Source: Acidobacteriota bacterium
GTDB taxonomy: Bacteria > Acidobacteriota > Terriglobia > Bryobacterales > Bryobacteraceae
DNA: 33,609 nucleotides
Direction of reading: 5' to 3'
NCBI GenBank assembly: GCA_016213775.1
Contig: JACQZR010000182.1
Span: 1-33,609 of the forward strand
Shown: piece after piece, positions 24,907 to 33,002 of the stretch
Layout of the letters: each line of letters starts with the position of its first letter
Numbering within the stretch: the stretch's first letter is position 1
Translations under genes and position numbers: made by a program
The notes under the pieces: model-generated
What the model saw: the letters and a program-made list of their open reading frames with translations, nothing else
Database searches by the model: none
What the model was told of the DNA's origin: nothing

Positions 24907-25020
24907 TTACAGATCCGCGCCGAAGGCGAGCAAACGGCCGTCGCAATCCTTCACTGCAAACTCGCGCGTGGGCGAGCTCGCGCCAAACTGCGCATGGGCC
25001 AGGAGTGGGCCTGAGTGCCA
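24907..25020 (-). pseudogene. C-terminal remnant of a second VOC family gene
   Basis: The minus strand directly after the stop of the regulator gene, in the same frame, reads WHSGPLLAHAQFGAS, SPTREFAVKDCDGRLLAFGA and DL, then stops at 24907. The REFAVKDCDGRLLAFG segment is the typical last beta-strand pair of VOC proteins; compare LREFIIADLDGNLIRVF in the intact gene next door. The rest of this gene is absent, so it is a decayed tail, probably left by a rearrangement that brought in the regulator gene. Confidence 0.5.
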
Positions 25021-26289
25021 TTACCAGAAATGCGCGTCCACCAACTGCGGCGGGCCGGGCGTGTTTCCCATGATCCGCGTGCGAACAACCGCCTGAACAC
25101 TGCGGGACTTCCAGTCCTTTGGGGCGCGCTTGACCAGTTCCGCCAGGAAAGCTGGCTTCACGAGGAACTCGGCCGCGCTCTGAGTACCGAAGGTGGTAAT
25201 ACCAGCGGCGATGATTATGGGCTGGCCGCTCTTGGAGTCGAACAGGCGGGCGGCGATTCCGTAGTCCTCCTCGGGCCGGCCGTCTGGCAGCGTCCGTCCA
25301 TGGACCCACTGGCGCCGCACGTCCCGCGTATCCACGATGGCGCCTACCATTCCGGTACCGGAGGGCACGTGCCGGAAATCGAATCGCAGGTCGCGACCCA
25401 TATCCCGGGTCCAGCGGGACGAAAACGCGCCGATCAGGACACTGGGGTGGGTTCTGAGATCGGCGAATGTACCCTCCCCGCCCATTTTGACGAGCGGTTC
25501 GCGGTTGTGGGCAGAGAGATAGGCAGTCACGGCAATAGCGGCCTGCGCGTCACCCATCCCCACAATCCAGTCGAACACTTCCAACTCGTGTCCCGTTCCG
25601 GAGTAAATGGGCTGGCCGAGTGAGTTGATGCGTAGCGGGGGCGTCTTCGATAGCCGTGCGTTATCCCAATCCGTGAAGGACAGGGCAGTGAGTAGCGGAA
25701 CGCAGATGATAGTGGTCTCACGGTGCTCGATGAAGGGGCGCCACAGGTCGTCCACAGAGCTTGCTGGACGGCGGCCCACAGCCCACACCGCGACAAAACC
25801 GGCCGTCAGCGCGAAACCTAGGACTGCCAGCAATGCCCTCCGCCTGGCACGGGACGTCCTCGCTGCCGCTGCTTCCGCAGACCGCGCCGGCGGAGTCGCG
25901 GGGATCCGGCGCTCGAACTCGGGAGCATAACCGCCCACAGGCAAACAGATTCGGATGCCGTCTCCGGGCGCCTCCAACTCGTAGTATTTCGCCAGACGCT
26001 TTCTGACTTCGGTGGCCTTCACGCGGACCAGAGAGTTCTCCATCGGCTCAAAACTCTGCCCGAGGCCAAACACGTCATGTCCGACTGTGCGCTCCTTGAT
26101 CGACTCGGCTTCACCGGCCAGAGCCCGCTGGACCACGTAGCGAAGGAATTCCTGACACCGCTGGCTTCCGTGGAAGGCGCGGCTGCCGAGCACGCTACCG
26201 AGGTGCGACTCGATCTCTTCGGGGCTCGGCGCGAGTTGAGAGTGGGTGAGCACCAACTCACCTTCAACTTTGTTGCCGACGTTTTTCAT
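25021..26289 (-). CDS. Membrane-anchored regulator of an acidobacterial type, 422 aa
   Basis: Residues 20-125 form a conserved cytoplasmic block (HLGSVLGSRAFHGSQRCQEF, RYVVQRALAGEAESIKERTV, VRVKATEVRKRLAKYYELEA, ICLPVGGYAPEF) that I know from many Solibacter-like proteins and that probably binds DNA in a winged-helix-like manner; this role is inferred. One transmembrane helix follows at about 152-171 (ALLAVLGFALTAGFVAVWAV). The remaining 250 residues are probably extracytoplasmic and of unknown fold. The design resembles one-component ToxR/CadC-like sensors. ATG 26289 is chosen; an in-frame ATG at 26340 would add residues overlapping the palindrome. Divergent to the receptor gene at 26555, so it is a likely regulator of it and of itself. 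Confidence 0.7.
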   Translation of the reverse strand: MKNVGNKVEGELVLTHSQLAPSPEEIESHLGSVLGSRAFHGSQRCQEFLRYVVQRALAGEAESIKERTVGHDVFGLGQSFEPMENSLVRVKATEVRKRLAKYYELEAPGDGIRICLPVGGYAPEFERRIPATPPARSAEAAAARTSRARRRALLAVLGFALTAGFVAVWAVGRRPASSVDDLWRPFIEHRETTIICVPLLTALSFTDWDNARLSKTPPLRINSLGQPIYSGTGHELEVFDWIVGMGDAQAAIAVTAYLSAHNREPLVKMGGEGTFADLRTHPSVLIGAFSSRWTRDMGRDLRFDFRHVPSGTGMVGAIVDTRDVRRQWVHGRTLPDGRPEEDYGIAARLFDSKSGQPIIIAAGITTFGTQSAAEFLVKPAFLAELVKRAPKDWKSRSVQAVVRTRIMGNTPGPPQLVDAHFW

Positions 26290-26314
26290 GGCACCCGTCT
26301 TTCGTGCATCCCAA

Positions 26315-26335
26315 GCATAACATAACATGTTATGC
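26315..26335. promoter_or_regulatory. Palindromic operator candidate upstream of the membrane-anchored regulator
   Basis: GCATAACA (26315-26322), spacer TAACA, TGTTATGC (26328-26335) is a perfect 8-base inverted repeat; within it CATAACATGTTATG (26321-26334) is a second, contiguous 14-base palindrome. The repeated CATAA unit gives two overlapping dyads. It lies 26 bases before the regulator start codon, well placed for autoregulation. Confidence 0.5.
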
Positions 26336-26491
26336 GGCAAGTCTTTTGCCGATTAACCCATATATTGTCAAGCACTTGTGTTGGAGCAAAACGGCCATCG
26401 AAATCAACCCGCGTAGCAGTTAATGACAGCCGGGGGCTTGCGGTTCCCGCTCTCTTCAAGCCAGACTCGTTCAGTTGGCATTTCTATTGAG

Positions 26492-26520
26492 GCACGATCG
26501 TTTCGATGGGGAAATCGTGC
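26492..26520 (+). promoter_or_regulatory. Operator or leader hairpin upstream of the receptor gene at 26555
   Basis: GCACGAT (26492-26498) pairs with ATCGTGC (26514-26520). Nested inside is GTTTC-GATGGG-GAAAT (26500-26515), the same GTTTC-N6-GAAA layout seen twice upstream of the receptor fragment at 33003. It lies 35 bases before the GTG start, so it may be an operator in the promoter or leader, or an RNA hairpin near the ribosome-binding site. Confidence 0.4.
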
Positions 26521-26554
26521 TTGCCGGCGGCTGGACGCCAAAAAAGGAGAGCCC

Positions 26555-29500
26555 GTGACCACCAAGATGTTGTCGATTGTAATAATGACGCTGAGTATCC
26601 AAGCATACGCCCAGGAGTATCGAGGGCGCGTACAAGGCAACGTGAACGACACCAGCCAGGCGGCGATGGTTAACGTTAAGGTGACGCTACGGAATGTCGA
26701 TACCGGCTTGCAGGAGACTCGCGCAACCGGCGAAACCGGGCACTACCTGTTTGATCTCGTCCAGCCCGGCTCCTACACAGTGAGGGCCGAATCGGTGGGA
26801 TTCAGCACCACCGTTCAGGAGAAGGTGCTCGTTCAGACCCGCGCCGACGTCACAGTGGACCTCGTCATGAAGCCCGGAGCCATCGCCGAAGTCGTGACCG
26901 TTACCGCTTCGCCGGTCTCCGTCCCGATGAACACCAGCAAGCTGGAAGTAGTTGTTGACCATGCAATGGTGAACAGCATTCCCACTCCCAACCGCAACGT
27001 CTACCTCGTCACGCAGTTGGAGGCGTCTGTGGAGAAGCCGCACGGATACGAAGAAACCAGGCCCTACGACGTTTATGCAGCGGGAGGCTCGCCGGTTGCC
27101 GGAGGTGCTCCCTACACCACCGAGATCCAGATTGATGGGGCCGCCGTCGCCAGTGGGCAGAAGGTCGCCTACACCCCGCCGCAGGACGCCGTTCAGGAAG
27201 TCACGCTCCAGCAGAACTCGGTGGACGCCCAGAACGGAAACAGCGGAGGATCGTCGATCACCGTGTCTCTCAAGTCGGGCACCAACGAGTTCCACGGAAC
27301 TGCCATGTATCTGGGTCAGTATCCCTGGCTGAACGCCATAGAGAATCGTTATACCCGCTCCATCAACCGCGGACGCAACCGAATCCTCGGCGGCTCCCTG
27401 GGCAACCCGATTGTTAAGAACAAGTTGTTCAACTACGCTACCTATGAGCAGTGGACCTTGGCCAGTCCGAACGAGAGAACCTATACGATGCCCACCGATC
27501 TGGAGGTCGCCGGCGATTTCTCTCAATCCCTGAACAAGGCGGGCGCCATGCGGTTGGTCTACGATCCCTGGAGCACTGTCGTCAGCGGCAACAAATCCAC
27601 CCGGACGCCTTTCGGCGGCAACAAGCTTCCTGCCTCGCGCATGAGTAACGTCGCCAAGACCTGGGCTTCGCAACTATGGCGCCCCAACCGGCAGGGCGTT
27701 GGTCTCGACCGCATAAACAACTTCGTAGGTTCGGTGCCGAACCAGACCAGCTACAAGAACTTCCTCGACCGGGCGGACTGGTACGCCACCGACAAGCTCC
27801 GCGTGTTCGGGCGCTATAGCTGGCTTGAAGCGCCGAGCACTGGAGGAAATCCCACCGAGTCGCCTCTCTGGGTGGACAATTCCGGGAGCTTGCACGCCGG
27901 CACGGCTCATGCCGCCAACGCGGTGTACACAGCAGGCCCGCGCACAATTGTCAATGTGAGCTGGGAACGGCATACCATTAACGATGACGCGCAGTACCTG
28001 GGTGAGCTCGGTCCGGCCTCCTGGGCCAAGCTCTGGCCGAACTCCAAGTGGTATCAACCGCTGTTCGCCAAAGGCAATCCCGAGGTCTACCAACCGAGAA
28101 TCCAATTGAACGGAGTCGGAGCCAACTTCCTCGCCGGGACCAACGCCAGTATCTATCGTAAGGACGCGGTGGGGAGCAGCTTCGCTGCGAAAGTGGCCCG
28201 CGACCAGGGCCGCCACTACCTGAAGGTCGGCGTCGACACCCGGGTGATCGATGCATCGGGAACCACCGGGCAACTACCCGGGTTCTCCTTCAACTCCAGT
28301 CCGACCGTTGCCGACTACATCAACACCGATGGCGGCATGTCAGGCGATGCGATGGCGACCATGCTTCTGGGCGTAGTGGCGCCTGGCGGTGGCAGCCTGA
28401 CAAAGATTCCCATCCTGGCCCAGGAGAGGCCGTCCAGCCGCTCCTACTCGGCGTACATCCAGGACGATATCAAGGTGAACCGCTGGCTGACCCTCAATCT
28501 CGGGCTGCGTTACGAGTACGAACAGCCGTTCGTGGAAGCCGACAACCGGTTCTCGCTGGGTCCGGATCTCAATGCTCCGATTCCCGAGCTGAAGGCCGCC
28601 ATGGGCGCCATACCCGCAGCAGTGAGCCAGTATTACACGGGCTCATGGCTTCCGAATGGCCCATGGCGGTTCACCGACAGCAACAACCGCGGCGAATGGA
28701 ACGGTGGCTGGGGGACTCTACAGCCCCGCCTCGGCGCCGTCGTCCGCTTGAACGACAAGACGTCGTTGCGCGCCGCCTGGGCCCGCTATGGCATTCCATG
28801 GGTAAGCACCCAGGACTTCTATCTGGGCCAGACCGACCTTTATAACTCCTCGGGCATCTATGGGCTACCGGGATTCAGCGTTACCACCTTTGCTCCCGAG
28901 CTGATCGACGGCACGCCGGGCATGACCTTGGACAACCCGTTCCCGGCCACCTTCCCACTGCTGTCGCCCATCGGGAAATCGCTGGGGGCCTTCACCATGC
29001 TTGGCTCCAACCTGTACTTCTACACCGCCGACCGCCCCAAGCCTTTTAGCGACCGGCTGAACATCTCGTTGTCGCGGCAACTGCCGATGGGAATGGTCGT
29101 AGAAGGAACATTCTTCTACAACCGCTCGCGCAACACAGACTCGCTCGGCTCCTATTATTGGGATCGCAACCTGATAGACCCCAGGCTGGCCTATCAATAC
29201 AAGCAGGCCATCAGCGCCACAATCGCCAATCCGTTCTACAATATCCTGACGCCGGAGCAGTTCCCCGGAACCCTTCGGAACCTGAGGACCGTCACCCTGG
29301 AATCCCTCATGAGACCTTATCCACAGTACGGAAGGGTTTTGCAGGGTCAGCCTGCCGGCAGCGGCGACAAATACAGGTCGGCCCAGGTCCGCGTCCAGAA
29401 GGCGTACAGCCGCGGGTTCAGCCTGCTGGCAGGTTACAACTACCACAACATCAAACAGACCGAATTCTACGACAGCGTCGCGGAGTACCTGCGCCAGTTC

Positions 29501-30034
29501 AACTGGCAGGATTACGCCGGGTCGCGGCACCGTTTCACTATGAACGGCACGTGGGAGATGCCATTCGGAAAAGGCCGGCCGTTCGCAGCCAATATGCCGC
29601 GGGTGCTGGACTACATCGTTGGCGGCTGGGGCCTGAGCGGGGTCCTGAGTTGGCGGTCGGGCGACTTTCTGCGCTTCGGCCCACTGCTGGCCAGCGGGAA
29701 TCCGATCATCGAGAATCCCACCGCGGACCGCTGGTTCGACACGTCTGTGTTCAAGATTTTCCCGTCCTTCACACAACGTACGAACCCGAAGCAGTACCCC
29801 GGCCTGACCGGGCCTGGGCGGCGGGACGTTGACGCCCGAGTGACAAAGTCCATCGCCATCAGCGAGCGGATACGCGCTGATCTCATTCTCGACGCCCTCA
29901 ATGTGTTCAATAACTACACCCCCGCGATGCCGTTTGTGGGCAACCCCAACGATTCCCGGTTCGGCAAGAGCGTCAATCAGATGGGCAACACCTATGGCCG
30001 CAGGGTCCAGCCTTCCCTGCGAATCACGTTCTGA
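26555..30034 (+). CDS. TonB-dependent receptor-like outer-membrane protein with carboxypeptidase-regulatory domain, 1159 aa
   Basis: Signal peptide VTTKMLSIVIMTLSIQAYA cleaved before QEYRGRVQG. A carboxypeptidase-regulatory-like domain (about 20-105: NVKVTLRNVDTGLQETRATG, YLFDLVQPGSYTVRAESVGF), a plug-like domain (about 110-250: YTTEIQIDGAAVASGQKVAY, AVQEVTLQQNSVDAQNGNSG) and a long barrel ending in RVQPSLRITF follow. The start is GTG 26555, with AAGGAGA at 26544-26550; the upstream part of the frame (from 26423) is not protein-like and contains the operator. The N-terminus is closely related to the broken receptor at 33003. Aminotransferase and permease genes follow, so the cargo may be an amine, amino acid or peptide (inference). 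Confidence 0.87.
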   Translation: MTTKMLSIVIMTLSIQAYAQEYRGRVQGNVNDTSQAAMVNVKVTLRNVDTGLQETRATGETGHYLFDLVQPGSYTVRAESVGFSTTVQEKVLVQTRADVTVDLVMKPGAIAEVVTVTASPVSVPMNTSKLEVVVDHAMVNSIPTPNRNVYLVTQLEASVEKPHGYEETRPYDVYAAGGSPVAGGAPYTTEIQIDGAAVASGQKVAYTPPQDAVQEVTLQQNSVDAQNGNSGGSSITVSLKSGTNEFHGTAMYLGQYPWLNAIENRYTRSINRGRNRILGGSLGNPIVKNKLFNYATYEQWTLASPNERTYTMPTDLEVAGDFSQSLNKAGAMRLVYDPWSTVVSGNKSTRTPFGGNKLPASRMSNVAKTWASQLWRPNRQGVGLDRINNFVGSVPNQTSYKNFLDRADWYATDKLRVFGRYSWLEAPSTGGNPTESPLWVDNSGSLHAGTAHAANAVYTAGPRTIVNVSWERHTINDDAQYLGELGPASWAKLWPNSKWYQPLFAKGNPEVYQPRIQLNGVGANFLAGTNASIYRKDAVGSSFAAKVARDQGRHYLKVGVDTRVIDASGTTGQLPGFSFNSSPTVADYINTDGGMSGDAMATMLLGVVAPGGGSLTKIPILAQERPSSRSYSAYIQDDIKVNRWLTLNLGLRYEYEQPFVEADNRFSLGPDLNAPIPELKAAMGAIPAAVSQYYTGSWLPNGPWRFTDSNNRGEWNGGWGTLQPRLGAVVRLNDKTSLRAAWARYGIPWVSTQDFYLGQTDLYNSSGIYGLPGFSVTTFAPELIDGTPGMTLDNPFPATFPLLSPIGKSLGAFTMLGSNLYFYTADRPKPFSDRLNISLSRQLPMGMVVEGTFFYNRSRNTDSLGSYYWDRNLIDPRLAYQYKQAISATIANPFYNILTPEQFPGTLRNLRTVTLESLMRPYPQYGRVLQGQPAGSGDKYRSAQVRVQKAYSRGFSLLAGYNYHNIKQTEFYDSVAEYLRQFNWQDYAGSRHRFTMNGTWEMPFGKGRPFAANMPRVLDYIVGGWGLSGVLSWRSGDFLRFGPLLASGNPIIENPTADRWFDTSVFKIFPSFTQRTNPKQYPGLTGPGRRDVDARVTKSIAISERIRADLILDALNVFNNYTPAMPFVGNPNDSRFGKSVNQMGNTYGRRVQPSLRITF

Positions 30035-30062
30035 TCCGGACTGGTTCTGTTCCCGGCCCCAC

Positions 30063-30089
30063 TTGACCCTTTCGGTCAATAGGTATAGT
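30063..30089 (+). promoter_or_regulatory. Promoter and overlapping inverted repeat for the aminotransferase-permease pair
   Basis: TTGACC (30063-30068), loop CTTTC, GGTCAA (30074-30079) is a perfect 6-base inverted repeat whose left arm also serves as a -35 box. TATAGT at 30084-30089 is a -10 candidate (spacer 15, short of ideal). A GTTTC half-site of the motif shared with the receptor genes lies at 30093-30097. The start codon is at 30109, so the leader is very short. Confidence 0.4.
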
Positions 30090-30108
30090 ATTGTTTCAAT
30101 AGATAACC

Positions 30109-31458
30109 ATGCATACCTCGCCCGCCACTCAACCTGCCGCTCTGTTCCACGCCGCCGAACGGGAACAGAGCGTGCACGCCAAAACCAGTGGTTCCCGCCG
30201 GCGTTACCAACGCGCCTGTCAATCCCTGGCCGGTGGCGTCTCTACCGGGATGCGGCGTGGGGCGCGGCCCTATCCGCTCTATTTCGAGAGCGGTTACGGT
30301 TCGCATCTGGTTGACGTGGATTCGAATTCCTACCTCGACTACACCCTCGCCTGGGGACCCACGATTCTCGGACACGCGCCGCGCGAGATCGCTGAACAAA
30401 TCGCAGCGCAGGCCCTTCGCGGGCTCACCTTCGGCGCTCAGCACGATCTCGAGATCGACGTCGCCGAACTGTTGACGGCGAACATCCCCTGCGCCGATTC
30501 GGTCTGTTTCGCCAACAGCGGAACAGAAGTCGTGCAGGTGGCATTGCGGCTGGCACGGGCGGCGACGGGCCGCAACAAGTACCTCAAGTTCGAGGGCCAC
30601 TACCACGGCTGGCAGGACACAGTGCTGGTGAGCTACCATCCGTCGCCAAAGGAGAGGGAAGCCTCCCGCGGGCGACCGGTTCCAGTGGGCGCGGGCCAGC
30701 TTCCACCGGAGAGCGTCGTGGTGGCCGAGTGGAATGATCGCCGCCAGGTGGAGGCGGCCTTTGCAACCCACGGCGGAGAGATCTCGGCGGTGATCTGCGA
30801 GCCCTTGCTCGCCAACAGCGGCTGTATCCCGCCGGCGCCCGGCTTTCTGGAATTCCTGCGCGAGATCACGCGGCGGGAGCAAGCGCTGTTGATCTTCGAC
30901 GAGGTGATCACGGGCTTTCGCCTGGACCTGGGCGGCGCCCAAAGCTTCTACCACGTCACGCCGGACCTGGCGACGTATGGAAAGGCAGTCGGCGGAGGTT
31001 TGCCGTTCAGTGCGCTCGCCGGCAAGGCTCGCTACATGGACCTCATCGCCTCGGGAACCGTGGTCCACGCCGGCACCCTCAACGGCAACCCCATCTCGCT
31101 GGCGGCGGCTAAAGTCGCGTTGCGGACACTGTCCCGCGATCGCGTAGCCGTGTACTCTGACTTGCGGCGTCGCGGGGCAAAACTGCGCCAGGGCCTGGAA
31201 CGGATCCTCGCATCCAGAGGGTACAGTGTGGCCACAAACGGAGAAGGCGCCGTGTTCCACCTGGCGTTCATGGAGCGTCCAGCGCGCAACTACCGCGAAC
31301 TCCTGGCGGCCGATCAGCGGCTGTACAGCGACTTCGCACTTGCCCTGCTGGATGAGGGCGTCCTGGCGTTGCCGGACGGCCGATGGTACCTGTCAACGGC
31401 CCACAACGACGACGACATCGACTACACGTTGGCCGCCGTTGAGCGGGCGGCAAGCTGA
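30109..31458 (+). CDS. Class III PLP-dependent aminotransferase, glutamate-1-semialdehyde-aminomutase-like, 449 aa
   Basis: Fold-type I class-III aminotransferase. The PLP lysine is Lys292 in LATYGKAVGGGLPFSA; Asp264 in IFDEVITGFR binds the pyridine nitrogen; SGTE at 137-140 and HYHGWQD at 164-170 bind the cofactor phosphate and ring. The N-terminal VSTGMRRGARPYPLYFESGY and the SGTEVVQVALRLARAATGR helix are typical of the glutamate-1-semialdehyde aminomutase branch, but this branch also holds many catabolic aminotransferases. Its place directly before an amine/amino-acid permease (seven bases between them) argues for a catabolic transaminase and against heme synthesis. Substrate unknown. No good ribosome-binding site precedes ATG 30109. 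Confidence 0.88.
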   Translation: MHTSPATQPAALFHAAEREQSVHAKTSGSRRRYQRACQSLAGGVSTGMRRGARPYPLYFESGYGSHLVDVDSNSYLDYTLAWGPTILGHAPREIAEQIAAQALRGLTFGAQHDLEIDVAELLTANIPCADSVCFANSGTEVVQVALRLARAATGRNKYLKFEGHYHGWQDTVLVSYHPSPKEREASRGRPVPVGAGQLPPESVVVAEWNDRRQVEAAFATHGGEISAVICEPLLANSGCIPPAPGFLEFLREITRREQALLIFDEVITGFRLDLGGAQSFYHVTPDLATYGKAVGGGLPFSALAGKARYMDLIASGTVVHAGTLNGNPISLAAAKVALRTLSRDRVAVYSDLRRRGAKLRQGLERILASRGYSVATNGEGAVFHLAFMERPARNYRELLAADQRLYSDFALALLDEGVLALPDGRWYLSTAHNDDDIDYTLAAVERAAS

Positions 31459-31465
31459 GATCCAC

Positions 31466-32812
31466 ATGCCGGGTGTACCGCCTCCGGGCCTTCGCCGTTC
31501 CTTGTCGCTGGGAGACCTGATTTTCTACGGCATCGTTCTCATACAGCCGATTGCGCCGGTGGGCATCTTCGGTATCGCATCCCGAATGTCGCGCGGCCAC
31601 GCGGTCACCACCATTCTCATCGCCATGGTGGCCATGATGCTGACAGCCTGGAGTTATGGTCGAATGGCCACCCGGTATCCGGCGGCGGGCTCCGCCTACA
31701 CCTACGTAAGCCACGGGCTCAATCCGCACCTGGGTTTCCTCGCCGGATGGGCGATGTTCCTCGATTACCTCATCATTCCGGTAATCAACACCATCTACGT
31801 CGCCCTCACCATTCAGCGGCTCGCGCCGCAAGTGCCGTTCTTCGTCTGGGCCGCGCTCACCGCGGTAGCCATCACCGTCATGAACCTGCGCAGCATCGGA
31901 TTCACAGCGCGCGCCAACCAATGGCTGTTAGCAGTGATGTCTTTCGTGATTGTGGCATTCGTCGTTCTGGCGGTGCGTTTTCTGTTTAGCCAAACCGGCT
32001 TGGGCGGCGTGTTTGCCATTGCGCCGTTCTACGATGCGCAAACCTTCCATCCCCGCGCCATTGCCACCGCCACATCGCTCGCCGCTCTCACCTACATCGG
32101 CTTCGACGGTGTCACCACGCTCGCTGAAGAGGTGCGTGATCCCAAGCGAACCGTGCCACTGGCCACCGTGCTTGTCTGTCTCATCACCGGAATCCTGAGC
32201 GCAGTGGAAATCTACCTGGCACAGCGCGTGTGGCCCGATTACACTACCTTTGCCAACCTCGAAACAGCGTTCCTCGACGTAACCGGACGGGTGGGAGGCG
32301 ACTTCCTGTTCCAGGCGATGGCGCTCGTTCTGATCGTGGCCTGTTTCGGAAGCGGACTGGCCGGCCAGGCCGGGGCAGCGCGTCTATTATTCGGAATGGG
32401 ACGGGACCAGGTTCTCCCGCGGAAGCTGTTCGGTTACGTCGATCCGCGCAGCGGCAATCCGTCGCGAAACGTCATCCTGGTGGGACTGTTGTCCTTCGCC
32501 GGCGCGCTCCTGATCGGCTATGAGCACGCCGCGGAGCTTCTGAATTTCGGAGCGTTCCTGGCGTTCATGGGAGTGAACGCCGCTGCCATCCGCCTGCAGC
32601 TCCTCGACAGACGAGGTGGCCGGCGGACGCCATGGTTGGGTCTGACCGCGGCGGTGTTGGGATTCCTGTTCTGTCTTGCCATCTGGTTAAGCCTGCCGCT
32701 GCCCGCCAAAATCGGCGGCGGGGCGTGGCTTCTCGCCGGCATCGTCTACTCGGCCTTCCGCACCAGGGGTTTTCGTTCACAGCCCGCCATGGTGGACTTC
32801 ACTGAGCCCTGA
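31466..32812 (+). CDS. APC superfamily permease, putrescine importer PuuP/PlaP-like, 448 aa
   Basis: Polytopic inner-membrane protein with about twelve hydrophobic helices. The signature regions of the amino acid-polyamine-organocation family are present: LGDLIFYGIVLIQPIAPVGI (helix 1, with the unwound substrate site), RYPAAGSAYTYVSHGLNPHL, GFLAGWAMFLDYLIIPVINT, and FDGVTTLAEEVRDPKRTVPL. These resemble Escherichia coli PuuP and PlaP (YeeF), both putrescine importers, more than other branches known to me. Substrate is therefore suggested as a polyamine or related amine, but it cannot be fixed by sequence alone. ATG 31466 follows the aminotransferase stop by seven bases; the longer frame from 31226 overlaps that gene and is rejected. 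Confidence 0.87.
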   Translation: MPGVPPPGLRRSLSLGDLIFYGIVLIQPIAPVGIFGIASRMSRGHAVTTILIAMVAMMLTAWSYGRMATRYPAAGSAYTYVSHGLNPHLGFLAGWAMFLDYLIIPVINTIYVALTIQRLAPQVPFFVWAALTAVAITVMNLRSIGFTARANQWLLAVMSFVIVAFVVLAVRFLFSQTGLGGVFAIAPFYDAQTFHPRAIATATSLAALTYIGFDGVTTLAEEVRDPKRTVPLATVLVCLITGILSAVEIYLAQRVWPDYTTFANLETAFLDVTGRVGGDFLFQAMALVLIVACFGSGLAGQAGAARLLFGMGRDQVLPRKLFGYVDPRSGNPSRNVILVGLLSFAGALLIGYEHAAELLNFGAFLAFMGVNAAAIRLQLLDRRGGRRTPWLGLTAAVLGFLFCLAIWLSLPLPAKIGGGAWLLAGIVYSAFRTRGFRSQPAMVDFTEP

Positions 32813-32878
32813 GATACTACCGCGCGGAAATCCGCATACTAGCGAGACTGAGTCCCGCGCTGGAACTCGTCGGCTCAT

Positions 32879-32894
32879 GTTTCTGTAATGAAAC
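32879..32894. promoter_or_regulatory. Operator candidate 1 upstream of the truncated receptor gene
   Basis: GTTTC-TGTAAT-GAAAC, extended to ATGTTTC / GAAACAT (32877-32896), a perfect 7-base inverted repeat. It lies about 25 bases upstream of the -35 box at 32920. The same 5-6-5 layout recurs at 32970-32985. Confidence 0.5.
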
Positions 32895-32919
32895 ATACAT
32901 CGCCGTGCACTGAAATCCG

Positions 32920-32948
32920 TTGACAACCCGAGAGCACAACGCTACACT
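32920..32948 (+). promoter_or_regulatory. Sigma70-like promoter for the truncated receptor gene
   Basis: TTGACA at 32920-32925, a 17-base spacer, and TACACT at 32943-32948 (four of six). It is flanked by two copies of the GTTTC-N6-GAAAC repeat, one upstream and one about 20 bases downstream of the -10 box. Confidence 0.55.
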
Positions 32949-32969
32949 CATTTTATATTGAACATTAAC

Positions 32970-32985
32970 GTTTCTCATATGAAAC
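32970..32985. promoter_or_regulatory. Operator candidate 2 in the leader of the truncated receptor gene
   Basis: GTTTC-TCATAT-GAAAC, a perfect 5-base inverted repeat with six-base spacer, identical in its arms to the site at 32879-32894. Its centre lies 91 bases from the centre of that site, with the promoter between them, as expected for repression by loop formation or by blocking elongation. Confidence 0.5.
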
Positions 32986-33002
32986 AAGCACAGGAGTCTG
33001 CG

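Noticed and set aside
26423-26554. Extended N-terminus of the receptor gene from 26423
   Set aside because: It contains the inverted repeat and operator-like sequence and lacks a ribosome-binding site. GTG 26555 has AAGGAGA and begins a signal peptide.
30109-31458. Assignment of the aminotransferase as hemL (glutamate-1-semialdehyde aminomutase)
   Set aside because: The fold branch is shared, but the gene is coupled to an amine-type permease and lies away from any tetrapyrrole gene. The symbol is not supported.
32824-32835. GCGG-AAAT-CCGC hairpin after the permease stop as a terminator
   Set aside because: The stem is only four to five bases with no T-run, too weak to list as a feature.
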